Shown: piece by piece, positions 1 to 3,456 of the stretch
Layout: each line of letters begins with the position of its first letter
How positions within the stretch are numbered: the first letter of the stretch is position 1
NCBI RefSeq assembly: GCF_040675535.1
Contig: NZ_JBFAPC010000252.1
Location: 1 to 5,238, forward strand
Reading direction: 5' to 3'
Length of the DNA stretch: 5,238 bases
Source: Patulibacter sp040675535
GTDB lineage: Bacteria > Actinomycetota > Thermoleophilia > Solirubrobacterales > Solirubrobacteraceae
Notes under the pieces: model-generated
What the model saw: only the letters and a program-made list of their open reading frames with translations
Database searches by the model: none
Told to the model about the DNA's origin: nothing
Translations under genes and position numbers: made by a program

Positions 1-1
1 T

Positions 2-25
2 CCCCCGCGCCCCCCCACCCCGCCC
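2..25 (-). other. G-quadruplex-forming motif
   Basis: On the minus strand the G-runs are GGG (23-25), GGGG (18-21), GGGGGGG (10-16) and GGGGG (2-6), separated by 1, 1 and 3 nt. This fits the canonical pattern of four G-runs of at least 3 with loops of 1-7, and short loops favour stable folding. It lies about 120 nt beyond the lipoprotein stop codon on the transcribed strand of that gene's mRNA, so it would be present as RNA if transcription runs on. Function is unknown. Confidence 0.6.
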
Positions 26-70
26 GCCTTATCGTTTTGTTGGTGCATTTCTGCGGCCCCTCCCCGTGGT

Positions 71-98
71 GCCGTCGCGCGGACGGCGCGACGCCGTC
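71..98 (-). terminator. Possible terminator hairpins after the lipoprotein gene
   Basis: GACGGCG (82-88) pairs perfectly with CGCCGTC (92-98) around a 3-nt loop. GCCGTC (71-76) can instead pair with GACGGC (82-87) around 5 nt, so the two stems exclude each other. They lie 46-73 nt beyond the lipoprotein stop. There is no T-run, so at best this is the U-tract-less type often proposed in high-GC actinomycetes. GC-rich DNA makes such stems by chance. Confidence 0.3.
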
Positions 99-143
99 GT
101 GCGCCCGAAGGGCGGCGGGATCCCGCGCCGGGACCGCGCGCCC

Positions 144-803
144 TCATCGCCGGGTCACCGGGACCTCGCGGAACACCGGCCAGCTGCCGACCTGGACGTC
201 CACCGCGTCGACGCCCTCCGGCGGCGCCGCGAACATCCAGCTGGCGTCGATCGGCAGGCCGTCGGCCCCGCCGGCCCAGGTCATCGAGGCGAGCACCTCG
301 CCCTCGCTGTCCTCCAGCGGCGCGTGACGGCGGAGGTGAACCGGATCGATCAGGTGCGCGTCGACCACGTCGGTGTTGCGGCCCGGGTCGATCTCGTAGA
401 GCGTCGGGGCGTACGGGGCCCTCCCGCCCTCGAACCGCGGCGCGTCCCACGTCCACCCGTGGACGACGGCCGTGAAGCGCAGGGTCGCGAGCCGCCCGCG
501 GACCGTCAGCCCGCGCACCAGCAGGTCGGCGGTGGGCCGGACGTCGGCCGGCGCGTCCTCGGGGGTCCGCAGCGCGACCCGCCGCCGGGCGATCACGTCG
601 CGGTCGTCGGTCCGTCCGGGCCACGCGCCGGAGCGGTCGCGGCCCGCGGACGACGACGCGCCCGCGGGACGATCCCCGCCGGCGGACGTCGACGCCGCGG
701 GAGGCCCGGCGCCGCCGTCACCCCCGCAGGCCGCCAGGAACGCGGCGCAGGAGACGGCGGTGAGGGCCCGGGCGGCGCGGCGCCCGGAGGGGGACTGGAG
801 CAT
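144..803 (-). CDS. Secreted lipoprotein, unnamed actinobacterial domain
   Basis: A 219-aa predicted lipoprotein. Residues 1-26 form a lipoprotein signal: a basic n-region (GRRAARA), a short hydrophobic stretch and a lipobox LAAC with the lipidated cysteine at 26. Residues 27-66 are a Gly/Ser/Ala/Asp-rich tether. The folded part (about 85-219) is beta-rich, with the pattern 'VVDAHLIDPVHLRRHAPL..SEG..LAS' (146-173) and a C-terminal 'PPEGVDAVDVQVGSWPVFREVPV'. From memory this resembles an extracellular domain found in actinobacterial lipoproteins, sometimes ahead of OmpA modules; no OmpA module is present here. The ATG at 803 is chosen because it places the lipobox correctly and because TAGCGT sits 7 nt upstream, suggesting a leaderless transcript. 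The gene is divergent from the SanA-like gene. The molecular role is unknown; outer-face anchoring is inferred from the lipobox. Confidence 0.85.
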   Translation of the reverse strand: MLQSPSGRRAARALTAVSCAAFLAACGGDGGAGPPAASTSAGGDRPAGASSSAGRDRSGAWPGRTDDRDVIARRRVALRTPEDAPADVRPTADLLVRGLTVRGRLATLRFTAVVHGWTWDAPRFEGGRAPYAPTLYEIDPGRNTDVVDAHLIDPVHLRRHAPLEDSEGEVLASMTWAGGADGLPIDASWMFAAPPEGVDAVDVQVGSWPVFREVPVTRR

Positions 804-810
804 GGCCGGG

Positions 811-816
811 ACGCTA
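811..816 (-). promoter_or_regulatory. Predicted -10 box of the lipoprotein gene
   Basis: On the minus strand TAGCGT (TANNNT class) is followed by 7 nt and then the ATG at 803. No Shine-Dalgarno sequence precedes the ATG, so the transcript would begin at or next to the start codon. I see no good -35 hexamer. Confidence 0.45.
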
Positions 817-935
817 CGAGCGCCGGTGTCGCGCGGGACCCCGGGACGGTGCCGACTTCGCGCCGGCTCGCGCGCGATCCTCCGCCGCAGCGACGCTCCT
901 CCCGGCGACCGGCCCCGGGCCGATCGCGTGCGGGC

Positions 936-941
936 TACGCT
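936..941 (+). promoter_or_regulatory. Predicted -10 box of the SanA-like gene
   Basis: TACGCT is followed by exactly 6 nt (942-947) and the GTG at 948. This is the spacing expected when transcription begins at the first base of the start codon. No Shine-Dalgarno sequence lies between the hexamer and the GTG. Together with 811-816 it defines a divergent promoter region of 144 nt between the two start codons. Confidence 0.5.
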
Positions 942-947
942 GTCGGT

Positions 948-1676
948 GTGCGTGCGTTGCCCCGGTCCCGACCGCTCCGGCTGCTGCTGGGGCTCGTTCT
1001 CGTCCTCGCCGCGGCGGTCTCCGCGAGCAACGGCTACGTCCTCGCGCGCGGATCCGGGGGCACCGACGACGTCGCCGCCGTCCGCCCCGCGCAGACCGCG
1101 ATCGTCCTCGGCGCGCTCGTGAACCCCGACGGGCGCATGAGCGGCATGCTTCAGGACCGCGTCGACCGCGCGCTGCAGCTCTGGCGGGCCGGCAAGGTCC
1201 ACCGGATCCTCGTCTCGGGCGACCACCTCCGCTGGGGCTACGACGAGCCGACGACCATGCGTCGGGCCCTCCAGAAGGCCGGGGTCCCGGGCTCCGCGAT
1301 CTTCACCGACCACGCGGGCGTCGACACCCGCGCGACGATGGTGCGCGCCCGCGAGGTCTTCGGGGTCCGCGACGCGGTCGTCGTCACGCAGGGCTTCCAC
1401 ATGGCGCGCTCGCTGTACCTGGCCCGCGCCGCGGGAATCAGCGCCCAGGGCGTCACGAGCGACCTGCACCGCTACGGCCGGCAGGGCCAGAAGAGCGACG
1501 TCCGCGAGGTCCTGGCCCGGACCAAGAGCGTCGCCGCCCAGGTGCTCGGCCAGCACGTGCTGCTCGGGCCGTCCCACCCGATCGCCGGCGACGGACGCCT
1601 GAGCTGGGGCCCGCCCGGGCCCCCGGGCCCCGCCCGCTCGGCCGGTCCGGCCGGCGTCACGACCCCGGCTCCCTGA
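948..1676 (+). CDS. SanA/YdcF-family (DUF218) membrane-anchored protein
   Basis: A 242-aa protein. A basic N-terminus and one hydrophobic segment (about 10-33) anchor it, with the DUF218 domain (about 50-200) expected outside the membrane. Family signatures are clear: AIVLGALV (51-58), the R-x2-RALxLWRAGKV..ILVSGDH stretch (71-93), YDEPTTMRRAL (98-108), D121 and G124 in IFTDHAGVDTR, and VVVTQGFHMARSLYLARAAGI (144-164), then LGPSHPI near the C-terminus. The YxEP-TMR motif and the terminal LGP resemble E. coli SanA rather than YdcF. SanA is linked to vancomycin exclusion at high temperature and envelope integrity; its biochemical activity is not settled. The tail after about 215 is low-complexity Pro/Gly. 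The GTG at 948 is chosen over the long upstream open frame because that frame runs antisense to the lipoprotein gene, while this start gives a normal anchor and has a -10 box 6 nt upstream. A DUF3253 gene follows after 7 nt. Confidence 0.9.
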   Translation: MRALPRSRPLRLLLGLVLVLAAAVSASNGYVLARGSGGTDDVAAVRPAQTAIVLGALVNPDGRMSGMLQDRVDRALQLWRAGKVHRILVSGDHLRWGYDEPTTMRRALQKAGVPGSAIFTDHAGVDTRATMVRAREVFGVRDAVVVTQGFHMARSLYLARAAGISAQGVTSDLHRYGRQGQKSDVREVLARTKSVAAQVLGQHVLLGPSHPIAGDGRLSWGPPGPPGPARSAGPAGVTTPAP

Positions 1677-1683
1677 GTCCGGC

Positions 1684-2019
1684 GTGTCCTCGGACGACCG
1701 GATCCGCGAGACGATCGACGGGCTCCTGGACGCCCGTCGGGCCGGCGCCACGATCTGCCCGTCCGACGCGGCCCGGGCGCTGCGCCCGGACGGCGACTGG
1801 CGGGCGCTGATGGACGACGTGCGGCGCGTCGCGGCGGACGAGGCCGGGGCCGGGCGGCTCGAGCTCCGGCAGGGCGGCCGGCCGGTCGATCCGTCCGGGG
1901 CCCGCGGCCCGATCCGCCTGGGCCGGCCCCCCCGTGCCGGGCGACGGCTGACCCGCCGCCCGCCCGGCACCGCCACGCGCCCCGCGGGCCGGGGCCCCCC
2001 ACCGCCGCGAGCCCTGTGA
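1684..2019 (+). CDS. DUF3253 protein with abnormal C-terminal tail
   Basis: 111 aa as read, GTG start 7 nt after the SanA-like stop, so probably co-transcribed and translationally coupled; no strong Shine-Dalgarno sequence is seen. Residues 5-79 match the DUF3253 pattern: an N-terminal helix (RIRETIDGLLDARRAG), TICPSDAARAL (23-33), WRALM (39-43), then GRLELRQGGRPVDP (57-70) and GARGPIRL (72-79). The fold looks like a small winged-helix-type domain, but the family's function is unknown to me. Members usually end soon after the GPIRL motif, at around 80-90 aa. Here about 32 residues of Pro/Arg/Gly-rich sequence follow, read after a run of seven C (1927-1933). With one C fewer, the frame would stop at the TGA at 1949-1951, giving 88 aa. 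The true end is therefore uncertain: either a real tail, a sequencing indel, or a natural frameshift. Confidence 0.83.
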   Translation: MSSDDRIRETIDGLLDARRAGATICPSDAARALRPDGDWRALMDDVRRVAADEAGAGRLELRQGGRPVDPSGARGPIRLGRPPRAGRRLTRRPPGTATRPAGRGPPPPRAL

Positions 2020-2109
2020 CGTCGGTCGCGGGCCGGACGTCGCGGAACTCCAGCGGACGTGGAGGTCTACGGCGTAGCGGACGCCTCCGGCAGGGCCCCG
2101 CACGTACGC

Positions 2110-2125
2110 CGTCCCCGACGGGACG
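2110..2125 (+). terminator. Weak hairpin downstream of the DUF3253 gene
   Basis: CGTCCC (2110-2115) pairs with GGGACG (2120-2125) around a 4-nt CGAC loop. It lies between the DUF3253 stop and the next promoter, so it could end the SanA-like/DUF3253 transcript. There is no T-run, and a 6-bp GC stem is common by chance here. The rest of 2020-2145 shows no supported gene. Confidence 0.25.
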
Positions 2126-2145
2126 ACGCCCTCCGCGCCCACTCC

Positions 2146-2174
2146 CGAGAACGAATGTACGAGAACGTATTTTC
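2146..2174 (+). promoter_or_regulatory. Tandem LexA/SOS-box-like operator
   Basis: Two direct repeats begin CGAGAACG at 2146 and 2160 and match at 11 of 14 positions. Each contains a near match to the actinobacterial LexA core GAAC-N4-GTTC: GAAC-GAAT-GTAC (2149-2160) and GAAC-GTAT-TTTC (2163-2174), one mismatch each in the right half. The second is centred in a longer imperfect palindrome, ACGAGAA (2159-2165) against TTCGCGT (2172-2178). The repeats overlap the -35 region of the predicted promoter, where a repressor would act. The assignment to LexA is inference; another repressor is possible. Confidence 0.45.
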
Positions 2175-2177
2175 GCG

Positions 2178-2183
2178 TAGGAT
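2178..2183 (+). promoter_or_regulatory. Predicted -10 box for the 21-codon/78-aa unit
   Basis: TAGGAT fits TANNNT well and is followed by exactly 6 nt and a GTG at 2190. This is the same geometry as the SanA-like and cupin genes. A weak -35 candidate (ATGTAC, 2155-2160, 17-nt spacer) lies inside the repeat operator. Confidence 0.55.
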
Positions 2184-2189
2184 GACCGC

Positions 2190-2255
2190 GTGAACTCGCT
2201 CGTATCCCGATCCGCGCGTTCCTCGCAGCCCCTCGACCCGGAGACGACGGCATGA
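2190..2255 (+). CDS. Possible leaderless 21-aa leader ORF
   Basis: A GTG at the predicted transcription start opens a 21-codon frame that ends in TGA at 2253-2255. The stop overlaps the ATG of the next ORF as ATGA (2252-2255), the classic arrangement for translational coupling. The peptide is Ser/Arg-rich in its first half and ends PETTA; it has no recognisable domain, no membrane segment and no run of rare or repeated amino-acid codons suggesting attenuation. It may act only to deliver ribosomes to the 78-aa gene, or may not be translated at all. The evidence is positional: -10 spacing plus stop/start overlap. Confidence 0.35.
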   Translation: MNSLVSRSARSSQPLDPETTA

Positions 2256-2488
2256 TTCCCGCCGGATCGCCTCCGGAGCAGGCGCTCGACGAACCGTTCC
2301 GTGATCCGACCGCACCGGGCGGGTCGGACCAGCTGATCGGGGGTCCGGCCGCGCCGCGACAGACCCGGCGCACGGTCGACGCCCTCGAACGCCTGCGCAC
2401 CCGGCTGGCGAACACCCAGCTGCTCCTCGACGACTACCTGGCGCGCCTCGACGCGCCCGTCGCGTCCGGCGCCGCCCTCGCCGACTGA
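2252..2488 (+). CDS. Unrecognised 78-aa small protein
   Basis: I do not recognise this protein. The ATG at 2252 has a GGAG (2240-2243) 8 nt upstream, a good Shine-Dalgarno match and spacing. Residues 1-37 are Pro/Gly/Ala/Asp-rich and probably disordered. Residues 38-67 form a likely amphipathic helix (RTVDALERLRTRLANTQLLL, then DDYLARLD) with leucines spaced as in a short coiled coil, so it may self-associate or bind a partner. There is no signal peptide or membrane segment, and no cysteine. It is preceded by the repeat operator and followed 4 nt after the stop by a strong hairpin, so it looks like a self-contained transcription unit. If the operator is a true SOS box, it would be a DNA-damage-induced small protein, but nothing in the protein itself shows a function. 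A spurious ORF remains possible. Confidence 0.55.
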   Translation: MIPAGSPPEQALDEPFRDPTAPGGSDQLIGGPAAPRQTRRTVDALERLRTRLANTQLLLDDYLARLDAPVASGAALAD

Positions 2489-2492
2489 CCAC

Positions 2493-2511
2493 CCGGGCCC
2501 GGCCGGCCCGG
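2493..2511 (+). terminator. Hairpin terminator candidate after the 78-aa gene
   Basis: CCGGGCC (2493-2499) pairs perfectly with GGCCCGG (2505-2511) around a 5-nt loop, beginning 4 nt after the stop codon. The stem is all G-C and its placement is right for a terminator. It lacks a T-run. Being symmetrical, it could also stop transcription coming from the convergent GRAM-domain gene. Confidence 0.45.
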
Positions 2512-2580
2512 CGTCCCTCCGCGTGAGGGGCGCCGGTGCCACCCCCATCCGCCGGGCCCGCTCGCCTCGGACCGTCCGCA

Positions 2581-2633
2581 TCCGGTCCACCTCGTTCGAG
2601 CTCGTCGACGGACCCGGCGCCCGTGGACCCGGA
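2581..2633 (-). terminator. Long stem-loop in the convergent intergenic region
   Basis: TCCGGTCCAC (2581-2590) pairs with GTGGACCCGGA (2623-2633) with one bulged C: a 10-bp stem enclosing about 32 nt that contains CGAGCTCG. It lies 20-73 nt past the stop of the GRAM-like gene and could end the cupin/GRAM transcript. There is no T-run. The rest of the 165-nt gap (2489-2653) shows no supported gene. Confidence 0.3.
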
Positions 2634-2653
2634 GGCCGGGAAGGGCTGGGCGC

Positions 2654-2995
2654 TCAGACCCGCCCGACGGCCGACTCCGCGGCCAGCGCCAGCAGCTCCT
2701 TCGCCGCGGACGCCGGGTCGGCGATCACGAAGAGGTGGGTCGTCCCCCGGCCCTGGTCGAGTGCCAGGCGCGGCCGCAGCCCGCCCGCGAACGCGTCGAG
2801 CACCCGGACCCCCGCGACGCGGAAGCCCGTGACCTCGGCCAGCGGCAGCGCCCAATCGGGCTCCTTCAGCCGCCGCTCCAGCGGCGAGGGGCGGAACACG
2901 ACGTCGTCGCCGAGCACGAGCAGGGTGCCGCCCGCCGCCCGGAACCGGCTGCCGACGCGGCTCGCCCCGCGGCCCCAGCGCTGCTCCCCGGTCAC
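2654..2995 (-). CDS. GRAM/PH-like domain small protein
   Basis: 113 aa from a GTG at 2995, only 3 nt after the cupin stop. A GGAG 10 nt upstream on the minus strand and the tight spacing support coupled translation. Residues 18-102 read like a GRAM or bacterial PH-like domain: FRAAGGTLLVLGDDVVFRP (18-36, the opening beta-hairpin with a 'denotes what it displays' TLLVLGDDVVFRP strand pair), then DWALPLAEVTGF (47-58), RPRLALDQG (74-82), THLFVIADP (86-94), and a closing helix (ASAAKELLALAAES). This order, with hydrophobic strands then a final helix, is typical of the fold. There is no signal peptide or membrane segment, so it is likely cytoplasmic. Such domains bind lipids or proteins in other systems, but no ligand can be read here. 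The pairing with a cupin suggests a shared but unknown role. Confidence 0.78.
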   Translation of the reverse strand: MTGEQRWGRGASRVGSRFRAAGGTLLVLGDDVVFRPSPLERRLKEPDWALPLAEVTGFRVAGVRVLDAFAGGLRPRLALDQGRGTTHLFVIADPASAAKELLALAAESAVGRV

Positions 2996-2998
2996 CGC

Positions 2999-3430
2999 TC
3001 AGGCGCTCCGCAGCTCGGACGCCGGCAGGTCGTCGGGCAGCGGCACGTCCGCCACGGACTGCGGCTCACCGTCCCAGGCCGCGTACGCGCGGGCGTCGCG
3101 GGGCTCGTGCTCCCCGTAGCCGCCGAGCGCCAGCACCGACAGGCGCTCGGGCCCGCGGTTGAGCAGGCTCCGGCGGACCTCCGGCGCGATCCGGATCAGC
3201 TCGTCCGGGCCGAAGTCGTGCTCCCCGTCCTCGAACGCCACCGTCAGACGGCCCGCGAGGACGAGGTAGACCTCCTCCTGGCGCTCGTGCTCGTGGATCC
3301 GCATGCGCTGGCCGGGCTCCAGGACGAGCTGGTTGATCCCGAAGCTCGTGACGCCGAGCGGCTTGCGCAGCCGGTTGAAGCGCTCGGGAGCGGTCGGGGC
3401 GAGCTTGGCGGTGCTGAAGGACGCGGCCAT
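2999..3430 (-). CDS. Small single-domain cupin protein
   Basis: 143 aa, ATG at 3430. A cupin_2 barrel occupies about 30-105. Motif 1 is intact: G40, H46-x-H48-x4-E53-x6-G60 (PGQRMRIHEHERQEEVYLVLAG is split across 39-60), giving the usual His/His/Glu metal ligands. Motif 2 is altered: in APEVRRSLLNRG (82-93) the expected histidine is absent, with arginine and serine around its position, although N91 is kept. Metal binding may therefore use three protein ligands or be lost; a sensing or sugar/nucleotide-binding role is as likely as an enzymatic one. The C-terminal 40 residues include GGYGEHEPRDARAYAAWD, which looks like a family-specific extension. No signal peptide, so cytoplasmic. A -10 box 6 nt upstream of the ATG and no Shine-Dalgarno sequence suggest its own leaderless transcript, even though the VanW gene ends only 26 nt upstream. 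The GRAM-like gene follows after 3 nt. Confidence 0.92.
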   Translation of the reverse strand: MAASFSTAKLAPTAPERFNRLRKPLGVTSFGINQLVLEPGQRMRIHEHERQEEVYLVLAGRLTVAFEDGEHDFGPDELIRIAPEVRRSLLNRGPERLSVLALGGYGEHEPRDARAYAAWDGEPQSVADVPLPDDLPASELRSA

Positions 3431-3436
3431 GTCGGG

Positions 3437-3442
3437 ACCCTA
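3437..3442 (-). promoter_or_regulatory. Predicted -10 box of the cupin gene
   Basis: On the minus strand TAGGGT is followed by exactly 6 nt (CCCGAC) and the ATG at 3430. It lies in the 26-nt gap after the VanW stop, so any -35 element would fall inside the end of the VanW coding region; I see no good match there. Confidence 0.5.
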
Positions 3443-3456
3443 ACGCGCCGCGGGGC

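Larger units (their letters stand above)
1..143. other. Non-coding stretch downstream of the lipoprotein gene
   Basis: No convincing complete gene lies here. The first 25 bases are C-rich and give a G-quadruplex motif on the minus strand. Positions 29-50 form an AT-rich island that stands out in this GC-rich window. Positions 71-98 hold two overlapping hairpins, and 115-126 is a perfect 12-bp palindrome centred on GGATCC. A minus-strand ATG at 46-48 has a purine-rich GGGGAGGGG 8 nt upstream and could begin a gene leaving the window, but only 16 codons are visible and most are glycine. Confidence 0.5.

Noticed and set aside
30..45. TATCGT followed by 7 nt and GTG on the plus strand, mimicking the leaderless pattern
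   Set aside because: The resulting frame runs antisense into the lipoprotein gene with no protein-like sequence. It is kept as a reminder that the pattern can occur by chance, most easily in an AT-rich island.
115..126. Perfect 12-bp palindrome GCGGGATCCCGC as a terminator or operator
   Set aside because: It has no loop, so it is not a good hairpin, and it is not near a predicted promoter. One such palindrome in GC-rich DNA is not notable.
66..947. Long upstream open frame in front of the SanA-like gene
   Set aside because: It lies antisense to the lipoprotein gene and has low-complexity content. Open frames like this are expected in very GC-rich DNA.
144..1976. 610-codon minus-strand open frame extending the lipoprotein upstream
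   Set aside because: Beyond 803 it is antisense to the SanA-like and DUF3253 genes and has Arg/Pro/Gly-rich, domain-free sequence. The lipobox fixes the true start at 803.
1472..2855. Three overlapping minus-strand open frames (1472-2590, 1657-2415, 2067-2855)
   Set aside because: They are Arg/Gly/Pro-rich shadows opposite recognisable plus-strand genes and the promoter region, and show no domain.
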